From Oscillospiraceae bacterium (lineage in GTDB: Bacteria; Bacillota; Clostridia; Oscillospirales; CAG-272), in contig SVTG01000004.1 in assembly GCA_015063895.1 (NCBI GenBank), positions 82,923 to 130,065 on the forward strand: DNA of 47,143 nt, given 5' to 3'. Below, piece by piece: positions 24,936-33,681 of the stretch. The notes under the pieces were generated by a model. The model made no database searches and had not been told where the DNA came from. It was given only the letters and a program-made list of their open reading frames with translations. The first letter of the stretch is position 1; every line of letters begins with the position of its first letter. Position numbers and translations under genes: made by a program.

Positions 24936-26537
24936 TTATTTCTTATTGTCGTTGGCGTTATTTTTGCGGTCCTCTTTAAGATGCGGTACAGCCGAGGGCT
25001 TTTCCTCCGTGGGCTTTTCCTCAACGGGCTTTGCCACGGGCTCCTCTACGGCATCGCACACGGGGGGAGGCAGGGGCTCGTCGTCCTCATCAATATAATG
25101 AAGCGATCTTACCTTGCCTGCGGGTGCGGTGCCTGCACGGGGTGCTTGCTGCGCGGGCTTGCCGCCCTTGCCCTTCAGTGCCTTTTCGGCAGCCTTATAA
25201 TCCTCCTCGGTGAAAACGGGCATAGGCATGACCTTGCTCATCACAAACTGCTTGAGGGTGGAGAGAATGCTCTTGAAGATCCAGTAAATGCCAACAGCGG
25301 CAGGCACGATAAACGCGATATACACGCTCATCAGGGGCATCATGATATCCATCATGTTGTTAGAGCAGCCCATTTGTGCGTCCTGCATAGCAGGCTGGGG
25401 CATGAACTTGCGGTTGAGCTTCATGCTGGCAAAATAGAACACGAACGTGAGGATCGGTACCAGCACAAGAATGCTCTTGAAGGTGGGGATCTGACCCATA
25501 TTCAGGCCAAACAGGGTGAAATCGGGAATCGTGATATTAGCCGTGAGGGCATTGTAGCACTCACCCGCATTTTTAAAATAAGCAAAGCCTTGCAACCCGT
25601 CGATCTTGCTGCCTGCCTGCGACAGCAATTCGATCGTACCCTTACCTGCGCCAAGCTCAAGGCCAAGACCGCCCGCCGCCTTTGCGGTGGTGCAGTAGGT
25701 CGTCAGAGCGGTTGAGAGCGAAGCCGCCTTGCCAAGCACGTAGCGCAGCGGATCGATCACGATCTGGTAAAGGGCAAGGATCACGGGAAGCTGGATCAGC
25801 AGCGGCAAGCAACCGCCCATGGGGTTGTAGCCCTCATCCTGATACATCTTCTGAATTTCCTGTGCCATCTTCTGCTGGGTAGCCTGGTCGGTGCGGCCCT
25901 TATACTTGTTGCGGATCGCCATTTCCTTCGGGCGAAGCTTTGCCTGCTTCAAGGAATTCTTTTGCTGCTTAATGCCGAAGGGCAGCATCAAAAGCTCCAC
26001 GACAATGGCAAAGATCAAAAGACCGAACACGTATTTACCACCCGTGATCTTGGTCAGGATCTGCAAAAACTTACCGATCCATACAAGGATCGTATCGATG
26101 GGGCCGTTGTCGACCTCAAGAGATACCTCCTCCTGCATGCGCACAACGATCTCATCGACCTGCTCAGCAGTGAGGGCGGCCTTGAACTCCTCAAATTTTA
26201 CAACAGAGGCATCGTCGGTCGGCTTGACCTTGTCAAGCGCGGCCTTGGCACCGTCAAGATTCACCGTGCCAAGATCAGGGGCATCGGCATTCTTATCAAA
26301 GCCCTCTGCGGCCATGTTATAGCCACGGGAGGCAGCCACAAACATTTCGCGCGCCTCAGCACTCAGCGGCAAAATGCGCGAAAAGTAAATGACACCGTTT
26401 TCATCATTGGCGGTCCAGGCGCTATCGATGCCTGCGTCCTTTTTGCCGCCACAGCCCGTAAGAGCGACCAGCATCACGGCAATCAGCACAAGACTGAGTG
26501 CCACCGCGAGGGCTCTTACCATTGTTTTCTTTTTCAT
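24936..26537 (-). CDS. yidC: YidC/Oxa1 membrane insertase with extended tails
   Basis: YidC helps membrane proteins insert and fold. The 533-residue protein begins with a lipoprotein signal and the lipobox LTGC. It shows the Oxa1 core: [34 protein letters not shown], and [14 protein letters not shown]. It is about twice the length of a typical Gram-positive YidC (near 260). Extra parts are about 100 residues after the signal, a roughly 75-residue insert between core helices (around [10 protein letters not shown] to IPDFTLFGL), and a charged Pro/Glu/Lys-rich cytosolic tail. The start overlaps the yidD stop by 4 nt. Confidence 0.95.
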   Translation of the reverse strand: MKKKTMVRALAVALSLVLIAVMLVALTGCGGKKDAGIDSAWTANDENGVIYFSRILPLSAEAREMFVAASRGYNMAAEGFDKNADAPDLGTVNLDGAKAALDKVKPTDDASVVKFEEFKAALTAEQVDEIVVRMQEEVSLEVDNGPIDTILVWIGKFLQILTKITGGKYVFGLLIFAIVVELLMLPFGIKQQKNSLKQAKLRPKEMAIRNKYKGRTDQATQQKMAQEIQKMYQDEGYNPMGGCLPLLIQLPVILALYQIVIDPLRYVLGKAASLSTALTTYCTTAKAAGGLGLELGAGKGTIELLSQAGSKIDGLQGFAYFKNAGECYNALTANITIPDFTLFGLNMGQIPTFKSILVLVPILTFVFYFASMKLNRKFMPQPAMQDAQMGCSNNMMDIMMPLMSVYIAFIVPAAVGIYWIFKSILSTLKQFVMSKVMPMPVFTEEDYKAAEKALKGKGGKPAQQAPRAGTAPAGKVRSLHYIDEDDEPLPPPVCDAVEEPVAKPVEEKPTEEKPSAVPHLKEDRKNNANDNKK

Positions 26538-26917
26538 AGATTTTTTTCCTTTCCTTGGACGGAAGTGTTCGTTTCGTCACACGACCTCACTTCACAAGCG
26601 GATGCGTTCTCATTGACGTCTTCTTGCCCGTGACGTCCGCTGCCATCCTCACAGCACTCATCGGGTAGGGGGATCGTACGCGGCCCCTTATAGCGAAGTC
26701 CCTTTTCGGGCACGGGGTCATAGCCCCCCTCGCAATACGGATTACAGCGCAAAATCCGCCAAACGGTTAAGATCAATCCCACGAAAAAGCCTCGCTTTTC
26801 AAACGCCTCGATCGCGTATGCCGAGCAGCTGGGTGTAAAGCGACAGCAGGGCCTTCCCTTTAACGGGGATAAAAATTTTCTGTAAAAGCGAACAAGCCAG
26901 ATACAAATATGCTTCAT
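26534..26917 (-). CDS. yidD: Membrane protein insertion efficiency factor YidD
   Basis: YidD helps insertion of membrane proteins beside YidC. The protein has the family core [33 protein letters not shown] and [17 protein letters not shown]. At 127 residues it is longer than the usual 70-90, because of a charged tail after VPEKG. It overlaps rnpA by 4 nt and yidC by 4 nt, so the three are translated together. Confidence 0.95.
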   Translation of the reverse strand: MKHICIWLVRFYRKFLSPLKGRPCCRFTPSCSAYAIEAFEKRGFFVGLILTVWRILRCNPYCEGGYDPVPEKGLRYKGPRTIPLPDECCEDGSGRHGQEDVNENASACEVRSCDETNTSVQGKEKNL

Positions 26918-27297
26918 CTTTTCTTTTCCAGCATGTCAAGCGCGCGGAAGGCACGCAGCATATCCGCCGTCACGTCAGCGGTCTTTTTGCCGCGGATCTC
27001 ATCACGCGCGGCCAGCACCACAAGGTATCCTGTCTTCAGCCCGTGATCAAGCTTGACTGTGCGGTAAGCCTCACGCAGCAGGCGCTTGGCGCGGTTACGC
27101 ACCACGGCGCCGCCCAGCTTTTTCCCGACCGACAGACCCACGCGATTGAAGTATTTCTTCTCGGGGTTTGCCAGCATCAGGCGCTTGGCCGCATAATCGC
27201 GCAGCACGTAAACGGCAACCGTTTTACAAACGAAACGCGAGCCGCCGCGAAATGCCTTATTGTACAGATGATGTTCTTTAATGGCGTAATTCTTCAT
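26914..27297 (-). CDS. rnpA: Ribonuclease P protein component
   Basis: RnpA is the protein subunit of RNase P, which trims the 5' ends of tRNAs. The 127-residue protein shows the conserved [18 protein letters not shown] followed by [11 protein letters not shown], the RNA-binding RNR motif. It lies 135 bp downstream of rpmH, the usual order, and overlaps yidD. Confidence 0.96.
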   Translation of the reverse strand: MKNYAIKEHHLYNKAFRGGSRFVCKTVAVYVLRDYAAKRLMLANPEKKYFNRVGLSVGKKLGGAVVRNRAKRLLREAYRTVKLDHGLKTGYLVVLAARDEIRGKKTADVTADMLRAFRALDMLEKKR

Positions 27298-27373
27298 GTG
27301 TGCACTGCCCCTTTTTCACTTCCGTTACAAAAACGATTAAAAACGGTAGATTTAAAAATTCAAGTAAAACGAA

Positions 27374-27418
27374 AACACCGATGCCCGTGACAGTTGCCAG
27401 AGACATCGGTCGTTTTCT
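27374..27418 (-). promoter_or_regulatory. Hairpin in the rpmH-rnpA gap
   Basis: On the minus strand AAAACGACCGATG pairs with CATCGGTGTTTT, then CGTTTTAC follows. It may partly terminate transcription after rpmH, giving more ribosomal protein mRNA than rnpA mRNA, as in other bacteria. That role is inference. Confidence 0.5.
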
Positions 27419-27432
27419 ATGTGGCGCGGGAC

Positions 27433-27567
27433 TTAGTAGGTCAGTCTCTTTCTGCCTTTTGCGCGTCTTTTCTTCAGAACGTTTCTGCCGTCAGCAGTTC
27501 TCATTCTCTTTCTGAAGCCGTGCTCCTTTTTTCTTTGACGTTTTTTGGGTTGGTAAGTTCTGAGCAT
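27433..27567 (-). CDS. rpmH: Ribosomal protein bL34
   Basis: The 44-residue protein starts [18 protein letters not shown] and ends GRKRLTY, the standard bL34 sequence. The ATG at 27567 has GGAGG 8 nt upstream; a longer frame reaching 27621 is not needed. It heads the rpmH-rnpA-yidD-yidC-jag-mnmE cluster. In many bacteria dnaA lies next to it; here it does not. Confidence 0.98.
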   Translation of the reverse strand: MLRTYQPKKRQRKKEHGFRKRMRTADGRNVLKKRRAKGRKRLTY

Positions 27568-27658
27568 TGTGAGCACCTCCTTAAATTCAAATTCGGAAGC
27601 GTGTTTCGGGGCGGATAACACCTATCGTTGCCGGAACGCTTTTTACAGTGACTTATTT

Positions 27659-27687
27659 ATTATATACGCACTTTCTCAAATTGTCAA
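27659..27687 (-). promoter_or_regulatory. Sigma-A promoter of rpmH
   Basis: On the minus strand TTGACA (27682-27687) and TATAAT (27659-27664) are 17 bp apart, a full consensus match. Confidence 0.88.
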
Positions 27688-27768
27688 GAGTTTTTTTTAT
27701 TTTTGACAAATTTTTCTGCATTTTGTGAAAAACGCAAAAAAGTATGCAGGGTAAAAACGCCCTTTTTG

Positions 27769-29640
27769 TCAAGAGCCGCTCATCACGGGCGTTGTAGCCG
27801 TGAAATTGAGATCAACGAAGATCGGACTGTGGTCGGAGGTCAGGAAGGCGTAATCCTCATAGAGCATTTGCGCGCGCACGACCTCATAGGCGCTGCGCAC
27901 GGCACGCGGCGCAAAAACATAGTCAAGCGACTGGGGATAATCGCCACGCGGCGCGCCCTTGCCGTTCCAGATGCCCAGCTCCTCATCAAAGGTGGGGTAA
28001 GCGTGCACCGTAGCATCCTGCATACGCTGATCGGCCGGCAACAGGCTGTTGAGGTCGTCGTATGCCGTATTGGTCGACATACTGGTATAGCTGTAACGGG
28101 TGATGCGTGTATTGTAGTCACCGCCGATGAAAAGCGGCACGGTGCCGTCAAGCCCGTTGCTTGTGGCAAAGGACCGACTTTTTGCCAGCATCGTGGATTT
28201 CATGATCTCCATCTGGATCACGCGCGCCGCATCGTCGCGGTTATCGCGCCCCTGCCACCACAGGTGCGTGGAGCCGACCATAAAGACGTGCCCCGTTTTT
28301 TTGACGCGGAAGATCGCCCACGTAACGCCCTTGGAGCCGTCCTCGTCGGGGCCGTATTTATCCTGATCCATCAGCGCACGCATATCGGCAGAGGTGATGC
28401 CGCCGTAAAGCAGATGGGCATACCGACTGTCGGAAAAATCAAGCGTATGCAACGAAAGATGGCCGTATTCCAGCAATTCCACGGTGTTGGTATTGTAAAA
28501 CAAAGGCGTGCGCGTTACAGTCTCGTTGCGGTAATAGGCAGTGGCGCGCGCCGACGGCACCTCGCGATATCCCGCATCAAGCAAGCCGTCAATGCCGCGA
28601 TTGCGCATCGTGGGTGAGCATTCCTGAAGCCCCAGCACGTCGGGGGCGTATTGAAGATACAGCGCCACCTGCATTTGTGCGCGCTGTGCGGTTTCGGCAT
28701 CGTCAGATCCGTTCCAGATATTATTGAAGAGCACGCGCACGTCGGCATCGCACGCCTGCGCGGCTGTGACCAGATACGCACCGCTGCCACTGACGGACAG
28801 CTTGTCACTAAGGGCATGCTGCTCCTTGCCGACGTTGATCACGCGGCTCAAAAAGGCCTCGTAGGCCTCCTCATAGCCGTAAAGCGACGTAGCGGCAATT
28901 TCCAGGGCCGTGCCCGTCACGCGCATCGCGTAGCCGTGCGTCGCACTCACGGTAAGCCCCGTGCAAACCGCTTGCCCGATGCGGATCTGCCCCTTGGCGC
29001 TTGCCTTATCGGCACCGATCACGGGCACGTCATAGCCGGTTTTCAGCAGCAGTATATTTTGGATCTTCATCGCAAGACGGTATTCAAAAACCTGCTCGTT
29101 TTTCGGCAGCACGATCTCACACTCGTACAGCGGCACGCCACCGACCGTCATGCTTTCAACCGAATATTTGGCTTGGTAGAGGTGGTTATCTGCGGCGCTG
29201 ACCTTAAGCTGATCGCCGCCCTCGGCGGCACCCAGCACCTCCTCACGGAAATAGCGCACGGCACGCGAGGTCGTTTCGGTATTTTTGCCCCCCACGATAT
29301 AATAATCGCCATACACACCCACCACGAAATCCTTGTTTCGCAGGGGCAGGAGCACCTCGCGGCAGGGCTCAAAATCCACAAAGCCGAGCAATATCGTGTT
29401 TTTATCGGCAGTCACGTCGAGCAAAAACGAGGAGGACGCCTGCAACGTCACCTCAGCATCAAAAGCCTTTTCAATATCGTTTGCAACCGCCTCGGCCAGC
29501 GCCTTATCCACAGTATCAACGTCATAGACGATCACACATGCGCCGTCCTCTATGATCGTCAGCTCTGCCTCGCGACGGCAAGCCACCAGCAAGGGCACCA
29601 GCAAGCAGCATGCCATGATCAAACACAAAATACGTTTCAT
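27769..29640 (-). CDS. Lipoprotein with endonuclease/exonuclease/phosphatase domain
   Basis: This 623-residue protein has a signal peptide and lipobox (LLVAC), so it is outside the cell on the membrane. The C-terminal part (about 310-615) is an endonuclease/exonuclease/phosphatase fold: VLGLQECSP with the metal-binding Glu, GGDYNTRI, and SDHSPIFVDL. The family includes nucleases, sphingomyelinases and phosphoinositide phosphatases. The N-terminal 290 residues seem to hold two similar alpha/beta units, each with a strand such as IVLPKN or VIVYDV, a helix, then IRIGQ or ILLGF; they recall the N-domains found before some glycosidases. That comparison is inference. The substrate is unknown. It has its own consensus promoter and lies upstream of rpmH on the same strand. 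Confidence 0.88.
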   Translation of the reverse strand: MKRILCLIMACCLLVPLLVACRREAELTIIEDGACVIVYDVDTVDKALAEAVANDIEKAFDAEVTLQASSSFLLDVTADKNTILLGFVDFEPCREVLLPLRNKDFVVGVYGDYYIVGGKNTETTSRAVRYFREEVLGAAEGGDQLKVSAADNHLYQAKYSVESMTVGGVPLYECEIVLPKNEQVFEYRLAMKIQNILLLKTGYDVPVIGADKASAKGQIRIGQAVCTGLTVSATHGYAMRVTGTALEIAATSLYGYEEAYEAFLSRVINVGKEQHALSDKLSVSGSGAYLVTAAQACDADVRVLFNNIWNGSDDAETAQRAQMQVALYLQYAPDVLGLQECSPTMRNRGIDGLLDAGYREVPSARATAYYRNETVTRTPLFYNTNTVELLEYGHLSLHTLDFSDSRYAHLLYGGITSADMRALMDQDKYGPDEDGSKGVTWAIFRVKKTGHVFMVGSTHLWWQGRDNRDDAARVIQMEIMKSTMLAKSRSFATSNGLDGTVPLFIGGDYNTRITRYSYTSMSTNTAYDDLNSLLPADQRMQDATVHAYPTFDEELGIWNGKGAPRGDYPQSLDYVFAPRAVRSAYEVVRAQMLYEDYAFLTSDHSPIFVDLNFTATTPVMSGS

Positions 29641-29672
29641 TTTTAACTCCTTTATCAGGTAAAAGCGTATAA

Positions 29673-29701
29673 ATTATATCATTTTCCTTTGCATTTGTCA
29701 A
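29673..29701 (-). promoter_or_regulatory. Sigma-A promoter of the lipoprotein phosphatase gene
   Basis: On the minus strand TTGACA (29696-29701) and TATAAT (29673-29678) are 17 bp apart, a full consensus match. A divergent promoter follows closely. Confidence 0.86.
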
Positions 29702-29713
29702 TGCAGCACCCTC

Positions 29714-29742
29714 TTGCTTTTTTCGCGATAATATGTTATACT
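29714..29742 (+). promoter_or_regulatory. Sigma-A promoter of the ymdB-flavin reductase operon
   Basis: TTGCTT (29714-29719) and TATACT (29737-29742) are 17 bp apart, 37 bp before the start codon. Confidence 0.78.
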
Positions 29743-29779
29743 GGTTGCGCATTCTCAGAATGTATAGAAAAGAGGACTT

Positions 29780-30553
29780 ATGAAGATTTTGGTTTTAGGC
29801 GACGTGGTGGGGGAATGCACCCTCCCCTTTTTGCGTAACCGCCTTTGGGAGCAGCGCCGCGCACTGGGGGCGGATCTTGTCATTGCCAACGGTGAAAACG
29901 TTTGTGATATTCACGGCATTTCCCCCAAGGCCGCCGAGGCGCTGTTTGCCGCAGGCGTAGATTTCATCACCACGGGTAACCACGTATTCGATCGCCGCGA
30001 TGCACAAGGCTTTTTAAACGACACACACTCCGTCATTCGCCCCTGCAACTATCCCGCCTCCTGCCCCGGGGAGGGCTCGCGCGTCATCACCGCCGCAGAC
30101 GGGTGGCGCATGCTGGTGATAAACGTATCGGGATCGGTGTTCATGGAGGCTCTTGGCGATCCGTTCCGTGCCGTTGAAAGCGAGCTGGAGCGCGCACGGC
30201 GCACCTACGACGTGGCGGTGCTGGATATCCACGCGGAGGCCACCTCCGAAAAGCTGGCGCTCGCGCGCTATTTTGACGGGCGCTTTGCCGCTATTTTCGG
30301 CACGCATACACACGTACCGACCGCCGATGAGCAAATTTTACCAAACGGCACGGGCTATATCACCGACGTTGGTATGACAGGACCCATTCACAGCATTTTG
30401 GGCGTTACCCCCGCGGACGTGATCGAAAAAATGCGCACGCATATGCCAAGACGCTTTACGGTAGCAGCAGGTGAGATCGCAGCGCAGGGCGCGCTGTTTG
30501 AAATTGATCCCATCGTCGGCAAATGCACGTCGGTGCAACGCATTAAATTTTAA
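29780..30553 (+). CDS. ymdB: YmdB-type metallophosphodiesterase
   Basis: YmdB proteins are dinuclear-metal phosphodiesterases acting on 2',3'-cyclic AMP in Bacillus, where they affect biofilm and motility choices. The 257-residue protein has MKILVLGDVVGE, NGENVCDIHGISPKAA, TTGNHVFDRRD, DIHAEATSEK and GTHTHVPTADEQILPNGTGY, which supply the metal ligands. The length is standard. GAGG lies upstream. It shares a transcript with the flavin reductase gene 13 bp downstream. The role in this organism is not shown by the sequence. Confidence 0.94.
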   Translation: MKILVLGDVVGECTLPFLRNRLWEQRRALGADLVIANGENVCDIHGISPKAAEALFAAGVDFITTGNHVFDRRDAQGFLNDTHSVIRPCNYPASCPGEGSRVITAADGWRMLVINVSGSVFMEALGDPFRAVESELERARRTYDVAVLDIHAEATSEKLALARYFDGRFAAIFGTHTHVPTADEQILPNGTGYITDVGMTGPIHSILGVTPADVIEKMRTHMPRRFTVAAGEIAAQGALFEIDPIVGKCTSVQRIKF

Positions 30554-30566
30554 AAGGCAGGCTTTT

Positions 30567-31145
30567 ATGGCAAAAATCAAATTTCGCGGCGGTGCCATGC
30601 TGGCACCCACGCCCCCCGTTATGGTCAGCTGTGGCACGATGGAGCAGGCAAACATCATTACAGTTGCCTGGTGCGGTATTTTAAATACCATTCCCCCCAA
30701 AACCTATATTTCGGTGCGTCCCTCGCGCCACTCCCACGCCATCATCAAGGAGCTGGGCGAATTCGTGCTGAACCTCACCCCTGCCGCGCTGGTGCGCGCT
30801 GCCGATTACTGCGGCACCTATACGGGCGCCAAGGTAGACAAATTCAAAAAGTGCAGCCTCACCAAGGTAGCGGTTGAGGAGGTATCGGCACCGCTGATCG
30901 GCGAGGCACCGCTCTCGCTTTGCTGCCGTGTGACCGACGTGGTATCGCTTGGCTCACACGATATGTTCATGGCAGATATCGTAGCGGTCTACGCAGACGA
31001 TACGCTGCTTGACGACAAGGGCAAGCTCCACATGGCCAAGGCCGGACTTTGCGCTTACGCCCACGGCGAATACTTTGCACTTGGCAAGCGGATCGGCACC
31101 TTTGGCTTTTCCGCAAAAAAGAAAAAACCGCACGGCAAAAAATAA
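30567..31145 (+). CDS. Flavin reductase-like protein (flavoredoxin type)
   Basis: The 192-residue protein belongs to the FMN-binding split-barrel flavin reductase family. It shows PPVMVSCGTM, NIITVAWCGIL, and RPSRHSHAIIKE followed by FVLNLT, the FMN-binding strands of this fold. The ATG at 30567 has AAGGCAGG upstream and replaces a longer open frame that would overlap ymdB. The C-terminus ends in a lysine-rich tail. Its electron partner is unknown. A strong terminator follows immediately. Confidence 0.9.
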   Translation: MAKIKFRGGAMLAPTPPVMVSCGTMEQANIITVAWCGILNTIPPKTYISVRPSRHSHAIIKELGEFVLNLTPAALVRAADYCGTYTGAKVDKFKKCSLTKVAVEEVSAPLIGEAPLSLCCRVTDVVSLGSHDMFMADIVAVYADDTLLDDKGKLHMAKAGLCAYAHGEYFALGKRIGTFGFSAKKKKPHGKK

Positions 31146-31191
31146 AAGCAAGCCTCCCTCTTCGCGATGCGATGAGGGAGGCTTGCTTTTT
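31144..31191 (+). terminator. Strong terminator after the flavin reductase gene
   Basis: A 17-bp perfect stem (AAAAGCAAGCCTCCCTC with its complement) has a 13-nt loop and a T run. It overlaps the stop codon. Confidence 0.92.
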
Positions 31192-31224
31192 AAGGGCATA
31201 CTATAAAAAAAGGGGGGTGATCTT

Positions 31225-32154
31225 ATCTTTTACCAACTGACGCCAAACGGCCTGATCGATCAACCGATCCTGCAGGAAAGCGATGCACTTACCGTCGGCT
31301 ATATCAACGTGGAAACGCTTCAAAATTTAGCACCTACGCTGGGCTTTTCCCCCTCCACGGTGCGACAATGCCGCGAGGAGGTGCGCTATTTCCGCAACAG
31401 CGTAGAGGTGTACGATACGTATAGCTTTGGCACAATTAAACGCACCACGGGGGACGAAAACGGCGACGACTGCATTGCGCTCTACATCAAAAAGGGGCTG
31501 TTTTTGGTGGTGGATATCCGTGACAGCGACGGTAGCACCCGCGCAGCCTTTGAGGTGGCGCTTGCACGCTTTTCACCGAAGGCGCTGAGTGCGGGAAAGC
31601 TGATCTTTGCCTTTCTCGATGCCATGATCGAGGGGGACGGCAAGATCCTTGAGGATAAGGAATTTGCCCTATCTGAGGGTGAGGAGCAGATCCTGTGCAA
31701 CAAGGCCGACGACAGCTTTATTGCGTTTTTACTGGCTGAGCGACGGCGCTTGCTGCTTTGGCGCAACTATTACGAGCAAATGATCGACATTGGCAAGACC
31801 TTGGGGGAAAATGAAAACGCGCTCTTTCCCCGCAGCGATCTGCGCTATTTCAAGATCTTTACCGACAAGGCTGAGCGCCTAGAGCGCGGCGTGCGCGCGC
31901 TTTACGAGCAGCTGATCCAGCTGCGCGAGGCCTATCAGTCCATGCTTGATATCCGTCTTGACAGCGTGATGAAGATTTTCACCGTCCTCTCTGCCCTCTT
32001 TTTACCCCTTACCCTCATTACCGGCTGGTATGGCATGAATTTCAAAAACATGCCCGAGCTTAGCTGGCGCTACGGCTATTTGTTTGTGGCAACGCTCTGC
32101 CTGACGGTAGCAATTTTACTGATCGCCTTTTTCAAAAAACGCAAATTTATGTAA
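31225..32154 (+). CDS. CorA-like magnesium transporter family protein, unclear start codon
   Basis: CorA proteins form pentameric channels for divalent cations, mainly magnesium. The C-terminus has two membrane helices with the GMN signature (GWYGMNFKNMPEL) between them and a basic end, KKRKFM. The first canonical start is GTG at 31309 (281 residues). However, the frame is open upstream and reads FYQLTPNGLIDQPILQES, which fits the CorA-like N-terminus, and AGGGGGG lies 7 nt before an ATC at 31225. I therefore mark the frame from 31225. Either the start is a rare codon, or an ATG has mutated, or the base is a sequencing error. No promoter is seen between the upstream terminator and this gene. 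Confidence 0.85.
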   Translation: MFYQLTPNGLIDQPILQESDALTVGYINVETLQNLAPTLGFSPSTVRQCREEVRYFRNSVEVYDTYSFGTIKRTTGDENGDDCIALYIKKGLFLVVDIRDSDGSTRAAFEVALARFSPKALSAGKLIFAFLDAMIEGDGKILEDKEFALSEGEEQILCNKADDSFIAFLLAERRRLLLWRNYYEQMIDIGKTLGENENALFPRSDLRYFKIFTDKAERLERGVRALYEQLIQLREAYQSMLDIRLDSVMKIFTVLSALFLPLTLITGWYGMNFKNMPELSWRYGYLFVATLCLTVAILLIAFFKKRKFM

Positions 32155-32189
32155 AATTCGCATATTTTTGAATTTTTTTGGAAGATATC

Positions 32190-32218
32190 TTGCAAATTGA
32201 CGTGTTCTATGCTATAAT
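32190..32218 (+). promoter_or_regulatory. Sigma-A promoter of the citrate synthase gene
   Basis: TTGCAA (32190-32195) and TATAAT (32213-32218) are 17 bp apart, 34 bp before the start codon. Confidence 0.82.
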
Positions 32219-32252
32219 TGGTATTATTATTTTGAAAGTGAGGCTCTATTCG

Positions 32253-33632
32253 ATGCAATTTGAAGAAAGAAACATTGCAAAAGAAGCCGAGCAGGCTGAA
32301 TTGTTACACGAATTGGTAGAGCAATCCGTTGGCGAATATCAGATCCCCGCTGCCGCCTTTGACAACTATCACGTAAAGCGCGGTCTGCGTGAGCCCGACG
32401 GCTCCGGCGTTATGGCAGGTGTCACGCGCGTTTGTAACGCACACGGCTATATCATCAACGAGGGTGATCGCACACCCGTTGAGGGCGAGCTTTATTACCG
32501 CGGTCACCGTATGTCGACCCTTTGTGAAAATTTTGTGCGTGAAAACCGCTTTGGCTTTGCCGAGTGCTGCTATTTGCTCTTCTTCGGCCAGCTGCCGACC
32601 AAGGAGCAGCTTGAAAAATTCTCGCGCCTGATCAGCAGCTATGAGCATTTGCCCCCTCGCTTTGACGAGGATATTTTGATGAAGGCACCCTCCCCCTCGA
32701 TCATGAACAAGATGGCCACGGGTGTGCTTTCTCTTTACGCCTACGACGAAAATCCCGACGACACGTCTCTTGCCAATATGCTGCGCCAGAGCATGTCGCT
32801 GATCGCACGCGTGCCGATCATTGCCGCACACGCCTATGCCGTGAACCGCAACGTATTCGGCGGTCACAGCTTAAACCTCAATAACCCCCGTCCCGAGCTT
32901 TCTACCGCAGAAAACTTTTTGCGTATGCTCCGCCCCGACAAGTCCTACACCGACGAGGAAGCCAAGCTTCTTGACCTGTGCCTTGTCGTACACGCCGAGC
33001 ACGGCGGCGGTAACAACTCCTCGTTTGCCTGCCGTGTGCTTTCCTCCTCCGGCACAGATACCTATTCTGCCATCGGTGCCGCCATTGGATCCCTCAAGGG
33101 TCCGCGTCACGGCGGCGCTAACATCAAGGTGCAGGAAATGTTTGATAACATCAAGGCAAACGTCAAGAATCCGCTTGACGAAGAGGAGCTGGCCGCTTAT
33201 CTTCTCAAAATTATGGAGGGCAAGGCAGGCGACGGCAGTGGGCTTATTTACGGTATGGGGCACGCCATTTATACCAAATCCGACCCCCGTGCCTTAATGC
33301 TCAAGCGTCAGGCGCGTGACCTGGCAGAAAAGCGCGGCTTTGGCAACGACTTTGCGCTGCTGGAATCGATCGAGCGCCTGACGCCCGAGCTCTTCCGTCA
33401 GCACAAGGGCATCAACAAGCAAATGTGCGCGAACGTTGACCTGTATTCGGGTCTCATTTACCGTATGCTGGGCATTCCCGAAAGCCTTTACACGCCCTTG
33501 TTTGCCATTGCACGTGTGGCAGGCTGGTGCGCCCACCGCATGGAGGAATATCTCACCGCCAAGCGTATTATCCGCCCTGCTTACAAATGCATCACACCCG
33601 CAAAGGAATATATTCCGATCGACAAACGCTAA
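32253..33632 (+). CDS. gltA: Citrate synthase
   Basis: The enzyme condenses oxaloacetate with acetyl-CoA to give citrate, which anaerobes mostly use for glutamate synthesis. The 459-residue protein shows HAEHGGGNNSS, SLKGPRHGGANIKV with a catalytic His, and GMGHAIYTKSDPRA, where His and the DPRA end are conserved. An N-terminal stretch of about 45 residues lies before the usual core. The ATG at 32253 is chosen for its position 34 bp after a strong promoter, with GTGAGG upstream. The gene stands alone between two terminator-separated units; aconitase and isocitrate dehydrogenase are not in the window. A 2-methylcitrate synthase activity cannot be excluded. Confidence 0.94.
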   Translation: MQFEERNIAKEAEQAELLHELVEQSVGEYQIPAAAFDNYHVKRGLREPDGSGVMAGVTRVCNAHGYIINEGDRTPVEGELYYRGHRMSTLCENFVRENRFGFAECCYLLFFGQLPTKEQLEKFSRLISSYEHLPPRFDEDILMKAPSPSIMNKMATGVLSLYAYDENPDDTSLANMLRQSMSLIARVPIIAAHAYAVNRNVFGGHSLNLNNPRPELSTAENFLRMLRPDKSYTDEEAKLLDLCLVVHAEHGGGNNSSFACRVLSSSGTDTYSAIGAAIGSLKGPRHGGANIKVQEMFDNIKANVKNPLDEEELAAYLLKIMEGKAGDGSGLIYGMGHAIYTKSDPRALMLKRQARDLAEKRGFGNDFALLESIERLTPELFRQHKGINKQMCANVDLYSGLIYRMLGIPESLYTPLFAIARVAGWCAHRMEEYLTAKRIIRPAYKCITPAKEYIPIDKR

Positions 33633-33637
33633 ACATA

Positions 33638-33670
33638 AAAGCCGCGGCACCCATTGGGTGCCGCGGCTTT
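33638..33670. terminator. Bidirectional terminator between gltA and the ROK gene
   Basis: AAAGCCGCGGCACCC pairs with GGGTGCCGCGGCTTT across an ATT loop, with T-rich ends in both directions. It serves both convergent genes. Confidence 0.9.
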
Positions 33671-33681
33671 CTTTTGTAAAA

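Noticed and set aside
27568-27768. Replication origin beside rpmH
   Set aside because: No group of TTATCCACA-like boxes and no dnaA are present; the AT-rich part is explained by the rpmH promoter.
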